A stretch of 64,000 nucleotides of DNA, taken from Mesostigma viride (lineage: Eukaryota; Streptophyta; Mesostigmatophyceae; Mesostigmatales; Mesostigmataceae). The notes beneath the pieces are model-generated. The model was given only the letters and a program-made list of their open reading frames with translations, ran no database searches and was not told where the DNA came from. A program made the position numbers and the translations under genes. The DNA lies in contig RPFO01000667.1 in NCBI GenBank assembly GCA_009746045.1, positions 4,340,862-4,404,861 on the forward strand. Reading direction: 5' to 3'. Numbering within the stretch: position 1 is the first letter of the stretch; each line of letters opens with the position of its first letter. Shown here piece after piece: positions 18,720 through 29,399 of the stretch.

Positions 18720-20105
18720 TTCTCCATGCTATATTCTCTATATGGGATAATCTGCAAGTGGTGGTGGGCTTGAACGGGTCGTCCCGAAGAGGACCACGTC
18801 AGGCACTTGAGCAGCACCGCATGTGCACATGGTCCTGGCCTTTTTGGACATGGGCTCACCGGATGCTTGATGATTCTACTACTAAGGCGTCCGTACCGAG
18901 GCATCTCCGCGCGGGATGCCGGATTCGGCAGCGAGTGCCAGCGACCCCAGGCTACGGCCTGACTGCACGTCGCGTCCCGCGAGACCAACGGACGCGGAGT
19001 CCCATGGCATGGCTGCAGCGGCCAAGTATTATTATAGGGAGCCTTCCGGATGGCGGCTATGAGTCACGGCTCCCTGACTTCCTAGCGCGTGAGGGACGTG
19101 CTTGGCTTCTCGTGCACCTGCACGTGATTAATTTCACCAGTGCGGCACGGTGCATGGAGACGGCACGGTGCATGGAGGCTGTTGCAACCCCGATGCGACT
19201 GGGCGATCAGGCAGGGCGGAGCCTGTACTGAATCGTGGTCGGCCGGCAAACAGATGTACAGCACCTTGTTGAATTGTCGGTAGCCAACCAATTGGCTACC
19301 TCGGCATTGAGTCGACGCCTAGCTGGGTCAGGGCACTCCCGGGCTCGAGTACCGTGCATGCAGGGCGCGCTCGCGTCCGCCGCGACTGTCGGGAGTAAGG
19401 GCCCCCGGGGCTGCAAGCATATGCGGGCACGGTGCAGTTGCATGGCGACAGCACGTACTGCCGGCAGTAGTGGTGGATGACCCAGCCGGTCGTGGTTGCA
19501 CTGGTTGCACTGGTGCCGGTCGTGGTTGCATCAGAAGCAGGTGGCAGTGTCAGGTCATTGTCTCACCGCCTCAACAGTGCGCGTACGTGCATGGTGCCGA
19601 TGCCACATGAGGTGGCGCTGTCGCCCCGCAGACTGCCGGTGTCCGAGTAACACCCGGTATCACTGCATTGGGCCGGTACATCCGCTCTGAGCGGACCCGG
19701 CGCTGACGCGCGCTGAGCCATGGCAGAGCACTGAGGTACATGAGACGTGCGGGATCTGGCCGTCGAGGGCGAGTCACGGGGACTGTAGTAACGGCGACCC
19801 GAGACTGAGAGGCAGGCAGGATCGAGCTGCTGGAGTCTGAGCACCTAGTCACTGCCCGCGACCCTGTGCATGGCTACCATCGCACAGTGTTCGCGTCCCT
19901 CCTGTGGGCTGAGCCCGGTAGGGAGTTGTTCCTTGCATCACTGGTGGAGGCCGATCGAGCGTGATTTGCAAGTGGCTCGTGTCCGCGCGCCTACGAGGTT
20001 GCATGGATGAGGGACTCAGAGCAGGGCGTTCCATGTGCATGGCGGGCGGGCTGTGTGGGCTTCAAAATGTACTATACCCCATGGCCATGCAATGGTACAG
20101 GGGTG
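18720..20105. other. Gene-free stretch with short local duplications
   Basis: GC-rich non-coding DNA. It contains small tandem duplications, such as two GGCACGGTGCATGGAG units near 19145-19175 and paired CCGGTCGTGGTTGCA near 19488 and 19516. Open frames on both strands lack recognisable content. Confidence 0.5.
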
Positions 20106-20117
20106 CACTAGGAACTC

Positions 20118-20475
20118 AGATCTGAGATTTTTCTCAGTTTTTCTCAGTTTTCTCAGTTTTCTCAGGAAGGCTGCCTGAGATTTCCTGAGATTTCCTGAGA
20201 TGTCCTGAGATTTCCTGAGATTTCCTGAGATCAACTGAGAAAAATCTCAGTTTTCTCAGGAAAACTGAGAAAATCACCTGAGAAAACTGAGAAAACTGAG
20301 AAAACTGAGAAAAAACTGAGATCAGCCTGAGAAAGTCGCCTGGCCTGAGATTTTTTTTTCTCAGGAACGAAATTTCTCAGGCGCCCGGTTTTTTCTCAGG
20401 TTGCTGCCTGAGAAAATCTGAGACTGAGAATATCTGGGAAACTTAAGGCCTGAGAAAAACTGAGAAACCTCATGC
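20118..20475. repeat. Left subterminal CTGAGA array of CACTA element
   Basis: Dozens of CTGAGAAA or CTGAGATTTC motifs and their reverse complements (TTTCTCAG, GAAATCTCAG) cover about 350 bp directly inside the left terminus. Spacing is irregular and there are no unique spacers, so this is not a CRISPR-like array. Confidence 0.9.
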
Positions 20476-20588
20476 ACACAGAGAAATCGCATTCATACCA
20501 CGCAACCAGAAATCACTTTGATTACAAATTATAATAATTTCTTGTGCAGTTGGAGTACAGCTCTTCAAGTTTAATAAGAACATCAATT

Positions 20589-21003
20589 TCAGTCACTAGA
20601 CGAGTTGCTACAATCTGCTTCAGCGTAGCTCACTTTTCCATACGCCCTTGCACTTCTCCTCGTTGGTGCAAGGTCGCCCCGGCTAGGTTCAGCCACATTC
20701 TTGTGCTGCCTACCCCCTCTCCCCCTCTGCCCACGATTCCCCCGCGTAGGTTCAGCCGCATACTCGCGGCCATCGCCACCACGGGCAGAATCAGCAGCAT
20801 TTTCTGCTGCAGGCTGCCTCCTTCCTCTCCCCCTCCGTCCACGCTTCCCGTGCAGGTTCAGACGCATTGTAGCTGCATGGGTCATCACTGTCGCTGCTAG
20901 GTGGAGCCACATCCTCTTGGCTACCATTATCACTGCCGCTGCAGATGGAGGAATCAGTTTCTGCTGCAGGCTGCTTACCCCTCCTCTTCCTTGGTGCAGG
21001 CAT
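20589..21003 (-). CDS. Putative basic, RG-rich protein inside the CACTA element
   Basis: Two minus-strand frames overlap here. One starts at ATG 21003 (MPAPRKRRGKQPAAETD), passes a Ser/Asp-rich acidic stretch and is open to 20791. The other, to the stop near 20590, reads KRGRRGRGRRQPAAENA, TRGNRGQRGRGGRQ and ends APTRRSARAYGK. The repeated R-G-R and AAEP motifs resemble AT-hook or RGG-type DNA or RNA binding tails. A one-base frame change near 20820 would link them. It could be a transposon-encoded accessory protein or a captured gene fragment; no family is recognised. Confidence 0.3.
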
Positions 21004-21019
21004 GCCATCCTCGCTGCCA

Positions 21020-21085
21020 CACTAGGAACGGAGTGTTGACAAACTTTGACAATTGTTTGTCAAGAATTGTCAAATAGTTCTAGTG
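21020..21085. mobile_element. 66-bp miniature CACTA-like element with TTGACAA motifs
   Basis: Bounded by CACTAGGAAC at the left and GTTCTAGTG at the right, nearly the same terminus as the host CACTA element. The inside is made of TTGACAA and its reverse complement instead of CTGAGA. Flanking CA and TG extend the palindrome to CACACTAG...CTAGTGTG. It may be a deletion derivative of a sister family. Confidence 0.45.
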
Positions 21086-21459
21086 TGACCCGCTGGCTTC
21101 ACACAGCCAAAAAAAAAAAAAATTTAATCAATTTTTGGCGGTAGAGAGACCATGGAGGGACTGCCCGCTGCCCGCTGTAGACGCATACTGTAGTTCGTAG
21201 AAGCGTACTCCTTCGCTGCACTCCGGAGAGGAATCGTGACGGACTGACGGTCTCCTTCGCTGCCCTCCAGAGAGGAGGCCGCTAAAGCGGCCGCTCGCTT
21301 CGCTCGCTGGGAGCTTTGCGCGGATTGGTTGGCAGTTCTTCCGTGCGCTTGGCGCGGATTGGTGGTCAGTCAGTCCGCCCCTTCTGGATTGGCCGCGTAC
21401 TCGGTGATGCCCTGAATAGTGTCGGATTACCTTACATTGCCAAATTAGTAATATAGATT

Positions 21460-21790
21460 CTTGACATATCAACTGACATGACCTTGACAAACCTTGACAG
21501 AACTTGACAAAAGCTTGACATGATAACATCAAAGGCTTGACAAACCTTGACAGAATGTTGAAAGGTTGACAAAACCTTGACAATCTTTGAAATATCAACA
21601 TATCAACACGGAAAAAAATGTCAATACACTGACAAACCAAGGTGATGTGTCAAGAAATGTCAAGACGTTAACAAACGAAGGCCAAAAAAATTGTTAACAT
21701 GACAAAATGTCCACAAATGTTAACATGACAAACGTCAACATGACAACCAAAGGCGTAGCAAACTGACAAATCAACACCACGCACAGGTAA
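21460..21790. repeat. TTGACA-rich array
   Basis: About 20 copies of TTGACAAA, TTGACATG or their reverse complements (TTTGTCAA, ATGTCAA) lie within about 330 bp. The motif is the one inside the 66-bp mini-element at 21020, so this may be the subterminal array of a second, nested CACTA-like element whose other end is lost. Confidence 0.6.
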
Positions 21791-22417
21791 ACTTATTTCA
21801 TTAAAATCAACAAGTTCAAAAGACCACCTAAACCAAGTCATCATCATCATCATCATCAAAATCAACATGGCTGCTACCTTGCTGCCTGAATTGCGGTTTT
21901 CTGCATTACATTAGCATGACAAACTGTACTGACAAAACACATGAAGGAGAAGTGCACTCAATCACAGTCCGAGGGTGGCGGGCAAGATGCACAGCCACAA
22001 GCATCTTACAAATGCAGTATAACATCCGCGTAGGGCTGTCCCAGCGATCATTGCTGAAATTAATGGACGACTTTCTAGAAATTTACCGCAGGAGACTGTC
22101 CAGTGCTACAGCGATGTGATGAGGGCTCAGAGCCTACAAAATCTGTGTCCGCAGGTGCCCTCCCCGCCATGCTGGGCTGGCCGATGTGTGCGCCATGGTT
22201 GTGTTAGGTAGATTGCCTGCATGCAAGGGAAACATGCGTTATCCAGCAAAGCAGCAAAGGGAACACACAACGATCTTAAGTGAGATGAAAACCCGACGCC
22301 TTGACGCGCCAACAACGTTGCATTACCTAAATCAGTTGTGTGTAATGAGACGGCGTGAGAGCACAGCAGTCGCGTGGCTGTTTGTGAGTGATGGCTTGAT
22401 TTTTGGACCGAGAAAGT

Positions 22418-22424
<7 letters not shown>

Positions 22425-22488
<64 letters not shown>
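22425..22488. repeat. (GA)n microsatellite
   Basis: An uninterrupted GA run of about 32 units inside the CACTA element. The flanking open frames are repeat artefacts. Confidence 0.97.
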
Positions 22489-22490
<2 letters not shown>

Positions 22491-22701
22491 CCTGGTATTC
22501 TCACCTAAACTGTCCCTATGTACCTCACAAGATGTAGGGAACTGCGAAACCACAGGAATACCTAGAGAAGAGCGCTTCCTGGCTCACGAAAAACTCGCCG
22601 ATTGAGTGCTTGACGTTCACGTTTGATAATGCTGAACTGCGTTATCAAATCATCTGCGTTATCAAATCATCATCTGGCAGAGTCACGTCACTTGGTTGGT
22701 G

Positions 22702-22734
22702 CCGGGCCCGCTACAAAAAACGTAGCGGGCCCGG
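22702..22734. other. Perfect 13-bp GC-rich hairpin
   Basis: CCGGGCCCGCTAC (22702-22714) pairs with GTAGCGGGCCCGG (22722-22734) across a seven-base AAAAAAC loop. No gene is adjacent. The upstream 22635-22675 contains the direct repeat TGCGTTATCAAATCATC twice. Confidence 0.9.
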
Positions 22735-22739
22735 TGATG

Positions 22740-24590
22740 TCGCTATTACACCACCCGACTTTACATCGAGTCACTGTGAATGATATATATATGGCTGCCT
22801 ACAGCACCGCGCATGGTGTCCAAGTAAAATTATGGCGCTGCCAAGGCTGCGTACCTGCCGTTATCGCCTTGGTCTTTGTCACGGTGGCGTTCTCCAATTC
22901 ACGTGCAACGTCCACTTCCTGTGCCAGCTCTGGCGCGGCGCGTGCCCTTCGGGCTGAATTTCAAATTTCCGCGTGCAGTCCGTTGGAGAGGGGCGCTGCG
23001 TCCGGAGTCCGGACTTGGGGAATTCGGAGGCTGCTGGTCGCACAAAAGATCGTTGTTGGCTGTTGAGTGATGTCCGACTGGCACGATGGAGAGGGCTCCA
23101 TCACATTGGCGACCTCACCAGTGGCCCACATGTACCGACGAGACCTGCATCTCGAGCTTGTCGGCCCTCACGCTGCAGCTGTCGCCATGCGAGACGCCCT
23201 GAGACTCTCGGCATGATTTTTCCCGTGCAATATCACGCCCTCGATTCGCAGCAAGGCCCGTCTGCTCCAATATGGCCGACTGCGGGCTGTGCCGTAACAG
23301 GAAATGTCCGGGTGATGGCAGGCAGTGCCTACCCATCCCACCGCACGCACCGCGTCAAGCAATATTTCCACTTCCGCTGCTGCTGGGCACCGGGCTACTG
23401 CCTACATTTCTTCAATCGCTCCATCGCCTCCTCCATGGTGCCTCGCTCCCTGCGGCCCCTCCGCCACGCCGGATATCCATGGCAATCAAGCCTACCGGCT
23501 ACCACCATACCGGCCACGAGCCCTTGCTGCACCAAACGAAGTGTGCGGCCCCGAATTAAGTGAAGTACACGGCAGGACTGGGAACCACCTGAAATTACAT
23601 CGGGGTCTCCAGTGGACTTGGCGTCACATCTTGCTAACGTTGTCACTGTCGGCAGTTGTCAGTTGCTGTTGGTTGTTGCATGCTGAGGGTTGCAGATGTT
23701 CTAGGAACAGCTGGTCCAATGTTGCTATGCATGCAGTTACTCTTGCCATTACGTGTGTCCGTGTGCCTCCAACCATCCCGCCACAATGCCAGCACCCTCC
23801 ACCCCGCTAACTCCCACTCGCCCCACTCCCCTGCCTGTTCCATACCCGCCCCACCCACAAATATACGTCACAGACATCCACATGCCGTTATCCATCCCCA
23901 CCTGACTACGGACTACTCTCGCCCCCACGCTGAGGTCCCCCACAACACCGTAACACCGCCCTCCTCCCCCAAACCATCCGATGACCCACCCGACCATCCA
24001 CCTTGAGTCCCCCCAAACCAACCTATCTGACTACCACCCTTCCGTATTACATACACCACCTTCCACACCAACATAACAAACCACCTACTAAACAAACCTA
24101 CCGCCCCACAACGAGGTTCCCCTACACCACTGCACCCCGCCCACCCCGCCCCCCGCTGCCCCAACATACGATGACTCCACCCCACCATCCACGTGAAGCA
24201 TAACCATCCACCCCGGCCTCCGGGGCAACCAATCAGCTGTCCACTCAACCATAACTGACACTGCTGCACCGACCACCGGCAAGCCCGCCTACGTACCATA
24301 CCCAAGCCACCCACGCAACCCAAGCATCCCCAACCCTCACACGAACCTGTGACCTACGCACGAGCTACCTACAACTGCGACTCACAACTACTACATAATC
24401 AACCCATAACAATGTCCCCCATGACCCCCGCCAAAGGGGGGGGGTCCCCCCAATAGTCCAACACACACACACACACTCTCTACAATACCCAGGACCACGA
24501 GTACCCACCAAATTCACCTCCCACAACGGTATCACCCACGAGTCCAGTGCCCCACCCATGTCCACAGCGACACCCCGGAGACTTCACCAC
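22740..24590. other. Gene-free interior of the CACTA element
   Basis: No recognisable coding sequence. From about 23770 to 24560 the plus strand is strongly C-rich (CCACCC and CACCAC runs), which creates long Pro/His or Trp/Gly open frames with no biological meaning. Confidence 0.5.
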
Positions 24591-24890
24591 GCCCACCGAC
24601 TGCACGCACGCACACCTAGCTGCACACTCCACGCACCTACCCTCGCACGCACGCATGCACGCAGCCATCAACCCACCCACCAAGGCACGCCTGCACAAAC
24701 GCGCACATGCACAAGTGCACGCACACGCACACATAGCTGCACACTCTCACGCACCCACTCACGCACGCACGCCTGCACACAGCCATCAACCCACCCGCCA
24801 AGGCACGCCTGCACAAACGCACTCATGCACAACTGCACGCACTCGCCCACGCACGCACACCTAGCTGCACGCCTGCACGCAGTCACGCAA
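24590..24890. repeat. Minisatellite with unit of about 120 bp, (GCAC)-rich
   Basis: Two full units and a partial third. Each unit contains CTAGCTGCAC, a GCACGCACGCAT or similar run, CAGCCATCAACCCACC and AAGGCACGCCTGCACAAACG. Units start near 24610, 24735 and 24860. Confidence 0.85.
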
Positions 24891-25021
24891 TGCATGGCAG
24901 CATGCCCGCCTTCTATATCATTCTTGGAATATCATGTTGCATATGGCATTATTATCATGTTTGTAAATTTAACTCCTTGCTTTCTGTATGCTTTCTTTCT
25001 TTGGGGGATGACTTGATGCAG

Positions 25022-25146
25022 ATCGTGGAGCATACAAGCTCGACGAGAAGACGTACACATCAATATTGAGTGAAACCACCGTTGCTGGGCTCTGGCATGC
25101 CAGCTGTTATATGGCCATGAGCCATCAGCTAGCAATCCAGAAATAG
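25022..25146 (+). CDS. Possible terminal exon inside the CACTA element
   Basis: After a pyrimidine-rich tract and an acceptor-like TTGATGCAG, a 41-codon stretch reads RGAYKLDEKTYTSILSETTV and AGLWHASCYMAMSHQ to a TAG at 25144-25146. The composition looks protein-like and the acceptor is plausible. No upstream partner exon or family was identified, so this is a weak call. Confidence 0.25.
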
Positions 25147-25381
25147 GATGAGAGCAGTTTTGAGTCGATGTTTTATATTTTGATGGTATTGAAATGATGA
25201 GTCACAGAATGCCACAATGAAACATAAGTTCATTACTATCAAACAGCGTGATGCCATGAATGCCACGCCTAATACCACAAGATGTGCTAATAACGTATTC
25301 AATTCATTAATGAATTGCTGGATTTATTGCATGATGGTGTTATGCTTGTTAGAATACACATTTAATTCTGGCAATGGCATG

Positions 25382-25654
25382 CCTGAGAAAATGCCCTGAG
25401 ATTTTCAGCGCCTGAGAAAATGCCCTGAGATTTTCAGCCTGAGAAAAAAAAATCTCAGTGTCCACGTAAAATCTCAGTTTCCACTTAGCCCTGAGATTTC
25501 CTGAGAAAAAGCCAATTTTCTCAGGCCAATCTCAGGAAATCTCAGGTCACTTTCTCAGGAAATCTCAGGAAAATCTCAGGAAATCTCAGGAAATCTCAGG
25601 AAATCTCAGTTTTTTTCTCAGGAAATCTCAGGAAATCTCAGTTTTCTCAGTAGC
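25382..25654. repeat. Right subterminal CTGAGA array of CACTA element
   Basis: About 270 bp of CTGAGAAA or CTGAGATTT and the reverse complements GGAAATCTCAG, mirroring the left array. It ends CTCAGTAGC just before the terminal inverted repeat. Confidence 0.9.
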
Positions 25655-25666
25655 GAGTTCCTAGTG

Positions 25667-27216
25667 TGGTGAGAGGCCTTCAAGCTTCGAGTGGGGGATG
25701 TGGCAATGCGCGGTGGGGACTGCATACCTTGGGGCGTGTTTCTGTTGCGGAAATCGGGCTCCTGGGCAAGACATCCAAGCGGGGTGGACAGGCGGTGATC
25801 GGTCGTGCGCGGGATTGACCCCGGCCCACGATCGCTGTATGTGCTGGAGCACCTGTGTGCTGGGCGCGATCGAGCCCGAGGCGCTCTTGTTTGGGACTGC
25901 GGGGTTGCTTCGGCCCTACTCCATGAGCAGCACGGTGTCTCGCAGGGGCAACGTTACTGATACGGCAGTTCCTGTCAGGCGTGTCACTCCCCGACCTGCC
26001 CATTGCATTGTTTAAGTGCGGGCATTGCGGGCGCTATGCAGTCCACGTCGGCGGCCTCGAGCATCACATGCATATGGGCCTGCGCAAACATCAACCGTGC
26101 TCTTGCGGTGCGAGTAGTCACGGAGGGTGGCACTGCGAGCTGAGGAGTTTTCCCCGCTTGTGGTGGAGTTCAGGCACATTAGTGCAGCAGTAAGGAATGT
26201 GGGGACCGGCGACTGCTTCGGTCTAGACACGTCGGCCGGAGTGGTGTTAGTAACTGTGTTGTGCCTAACTTACTGCAGATTCGTGGAGGAGTCGGCAGGG
26301 CGCACTCTAGTGGACACAGTGACTAGGGCCTTGCGGGCACCTGCATGCGTTCGGAGGTGCAGGGGAGGCGCACTCTAGCGGCCACGCTAGGGCTTCCCCC
26401 GCTATACAGCCACTCCAGTGGCGGCCAGGGACGGCCACGTTGCATGGTCGGTTGGCTCACGGCGCGCCTGTATTTGAGAGGACGCGTACAGCTGTCGGTA
26501 GTGAGGCGATGGATCAGATTCTTCTGGTGCACGCCCTCGCTTCTGAGCATGGGGCCTGCACTGCATGCTGTGCCTCACCGTCGTCGACGCTACTGTAGTA
26601 CTTCTTAATAATCGTCATGTGATTACGCGCATCAGTCGCGCTGTAAGGCTGGGTTTCGGCTGGACGGGATACATGACTGGCCACCTCGTCGGCCTGATCA
26701 TCAAGTTGTATGCATGAAAAATATTCCCTCCTGCTGACAGTCTCGGCGATTGCAGCTATATAAAGAGTTGCCCTTGCGTGGTAAGTCTGGGGGGACCTGG
26801 TTTCACTGGCCCGTTGGTGCACAAGGGCTGGGACATAGTACCCCTATGGTCAACACTTCATCAAGTTTGAGGCTGCTCAGGACCTCAGGACTGGTTGAGC
26901 GGGATTACATGGACTGTGCATTATTATGTGGATGGGATAGGGCACGCGGTGGCGCCCCCTAAGGTGGCTCCAGTGGATCGGCGCGCCAACAATGGCGGTC
27001 GCTGAGATGGTTGTGAGAGTTTTATGACGGATAGCGGAATGATCCTGTCATCCTGTTTCATGCTACTACGTCAGGGTTGGTCCTGTGTATCAACCTCTAG
27101 AGGAATTGGTATTACTAACCCGCGGGTGAACCGGGGTTGGGACATAGTACTCTTATATTGTTTCCTTTCTATCTCTTGTACGGTAGGGACTACCGACCCC
27201 CGTGGGGGGGGAGGAG
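25667..27216 (+). other. Degenerate internal region upstream of the orphan LTR
   Basis: Presumed 3' internal sequence of the retroelement whose LTR starts at 27217. Short plus-strand frames show some protein-like text (around 25680-25800 and 26380-26540). I considered a tyrosine-recombinase remnant but cannot align catalytic residues. Two segments share a GGTTGGGACATAGTAC-like string (about 26830 and 27135). Confidence 0.4.
27203..27216 (+). promoter_or_regulatory. Polypurine tract before orphan LTR
   Basis: GGGGGGGGAGGAG immediately precedes the LTR start TGTTACG, as expected for the 3' LTR of a plus-strand retroelement. Confidence 0.65.
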
Positions 27217-27886
27217 TGTTACGTTCCGGCCCTTTTGGACGGACGTAACAATGGAATAAATTATGTAGTTTGACTTGTTGTCATAGTCCGTAGGACTTTG
27301 GGACTCATTTCGGGACTTAATTTGGGAATTGTCCCTTGGTCAGGACTTTTGTATGGAACTATGACAGTCAGTGTGTGATTCGGACCAGTTACTTTGGGCC
27401 TAGGTTGTTGTATGCGTGTATCTTCTAGGGGCCGGTGCAGTCGCGCCGCGCTGCGTACTTTATAGCTAGTTGAGATATTGTACTCATGCGTGGATTCTGT
27501 CGGCGAGGGTCGATGTCGACCCGAGGATCTTGTGTGGACTGCATGCTTTGGAAGGTCGGCGCCATGTCGGCGCCCCTTGCCAGCTCAGTGGCAGACCTAG
27601 GTGAAATTGGTCCGAGGACGAGAGTCTCGTCCTCTTGGTTTGATGAATGTAAAGTGCGATGACGCCTTCATATTAAACCTGGGGCAACTATCCATTTGTA
27701 ATTGGTATTGCTAGCCATTATAAGTGTGTATAAATTAGCTTGGCATCAAGTCACGGTGCCAGATATCTCACGACCCCAGTCGTGAAGCGCAATCTGCATT
27801 AGGCCACCTTGAATCTTCCTAATTCCGGCATGGTAGATCTTTCGCTACGTAGCTCAGGCTAGGTGTGTCTGGGCCGGGACGTAACA
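27217..27886 (+). repeat. Orphan 3' LTR of a gypsy-type element (670 bp)
   Basis: Starts TGTTACGT and ends ACGTAACA, a perfect 8-bp inverted terminus with canonical TG...CA ends. Preceded by a polypurine tract. No matching second LTR occurs in the window, so the 5' part of the element has been lost or lies elsewhere. Confidence 0.7.
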
Positions 27887-28310
27887 CCGGGTGGGGGGGG
27901 GGGGCGCGGGGGACGGGGGATCGCGCAGACTCTGGCGTCTCACTGAGGAGGGCGGGGGGCCTCATTGCGACCTCAATACATCAGTAAAGACCATCGGCTC
28001 GCTGAGGGGGGAGGGGGGTTGCGACCTCGCCTGGGGCGGGGCGTCTCACTGCCCCAGTGAGGCGGCGAATGGCCTCCGGGTGGGTGGGAACTGGGAAGGG
28101 CGGACGGACTGCGGTGTTTCAGGCCCACACAGCGTGTCATCATTTGTCTCCCGACTTTTTTCCTTTTTTCAGCCCCCTTCAGTTCATAAGCTTCAGTTGA
28201 CTTGAATCGAGTTGCCATCTGTCGGCGCCGGACGGATCGAAACTCGACTACTAGAGTTACGGTCGGCTTTGCGCCTTCTTTGGGGGGGGATGCGAAGCAT
28301 CCCCCCCCCC
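27887..28310. other. G-rich non-coding stretch ending in a hairpin
   Basis: G-rich sequence with repeated CTCACTGAGGAGGG and TTGCGACCTC-like strings and no convincing coding frame. At about 28282-28309 GGGGGGATGC and GCATCCCCCC form a perfect hairpin with a GAA loop that abuts the TTAA at 28311. Confidence 0.6.
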
Positions 28311-28826
28311 TTAAGGGGAGGTGCGCCACAAAACCACCCTAAAACTGAAACATGCTAATATCAACCTGTATTCATTTCCACTATGCTCAGCAATGATTGG
28401 GGGCATGAAATAACATGTTTGGTGAGTTGTCCATGCACTTGTTGAGGGTACTACCCCCATATATACGCCTATAATGCGCTATAAATAGCAAAAGACGCTA
28501 AGTAGGACTAGGTATGCCCCAGCCAATCCACACATCCGTTTGGGACAGCGAGATATACCCATGTAGAATCGTTCATGGCCAAAACATTGGGCTACTCACA
28601 AGTAGCATCTGAGGTGTATTGTGATAGTAATTAATTTTCCCCCCCCAAAGCACCTTTTTTTCCGGACATTGCATAAAAGTGACATGAAATCATGGAATTA
28701 GAGGCCACAAAGATATACAAAATTCAAAAATTGATCGACAAATACGCCCGCCAAGTTACAGGTCAATCTGATTAGCGGTCTGCAAGTAATTAACTGAGGC
28801 AGGTTGCTACCTGGTCGATCGCTGTA

Positions 28827-29335
28827 CTAGTCACTGTCACTGTCACTGCCATTGTCACAGTCCTCTCCACAGCAAACTGGGCAGAACCAGGCCCCTTTGG
28901 GCACGCTAGGCAGCAGGGGGATCGTGCAGCTCAGATGGAGGCCTCCTTCGCACCCGGATGAGCTGCACAGCAGGAAGGGGTCATCGTCGGGTGCGTCAGT
29001 CTTAGAGCAGCGCAAGCAAGGAATGTGGGCAGTGTCACACTCATCCTCATTGATCACCCTGCCCCCCAGTGGCAGCCCCCACCCCCCCATAGAACACCGC
29101 CTTGCTGTATGGGTGCTGGCCACGCTGCTTGTCCTTCTTGGCATCATCCCAGTGGTGGCCACGCTTTGTGCTCTTGGCCTTTGCAGCCCCGGTCTTGAAC
29201 TCTAGCGTACGTTTCACCACCTGCTGGCAATCCCTCTTTTTCCTCAGCTCATCCAGCTGTGCAAGGGCAGCGGGGGAGGTGTCTACACCCATCAGCAAAC
29301 GGCTAGGCACCTCATCTGCCCTTACCTGCCCTCGG
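28827..29335 (-). pseudogene. PHD-finger protein exon(s), element copy 1
   Basis: Minus strand. A lysine-rich segment (ADEVPSRLLMGVDTSPAALA, then QLDELRKKRDCQQVVKRTLE and KSTKRGHHWDDAKKDKQRGQ, about 29335-29110) follows an acceptor-like GGGCAG. A C4HC3 PHD finger follows at about 29030-28850: PCLRC, PFLLCSSSGC, GGLHLSC and WFCPVC, with a Ser/Asp-rich tail DNGSDSDSD and a stop at 28827. PHD fingers usually bind histone H3 tails. The two parts are in different frames across a run of seven Gs (about 29085-29095), so a one-base indel or an unseen intron separates them. Copy 2 keeps the PHD but has lost most of the lysine-rich exon. Confidence 0.65.
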
Positions 29336-29399
29336 CATGGCCAACCTTGCAAACGCAAGCATAGCAACACGATCGCTAGGCATACATGCCACGAGAGCA

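Larger units (their letters stand above)
20106..25666. mobile_element. CACTA-type DNA transposon, apparently non-autonomous
   Basis: Perfect 12-bp terminal inverted repeats CACTAGGAACTC (20106-20117) and GAGTTCCTAGTG (25655-25666), followed on each side four bases later by CTGAGA. The dinucleotide TG flanks both ends as a possible 2-bp target duplication. Large subterminal arrays of the CTGAGA motif in both orientations sit inside each end, the arrangement expected for CACTA (EnSpm/CMC) transposase binding sites. The 5.56-kb body has no recognisable TNP2-like transposase. It contains a basic ORF, microsatellites, a minisatellite and a nested mini-element. Confidence 0.8.

Noticed and set aside
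20118-20475. Dense short repeats that could suggest a CRISPR-like array
   Set aside because: The repeats are 6-8 bp in both orientations without spacers, and lie inside CACTA ends in a eukaryotic genome.
23749-24895. Long Pro/His/Thr or Trp/Gly open frames
   Set aside because: Artefacts of C-rich low-complexity sequence and a GCAC minisatellite.
25698-26608. Possible tyrosine-recombinase (DIRS or Crypton) remnant
   Set aside because: Scattered protein-like strings, but the R-H-R-Y residues could not be placed in order; a nearby LTR suggests an ordinary LTR element.
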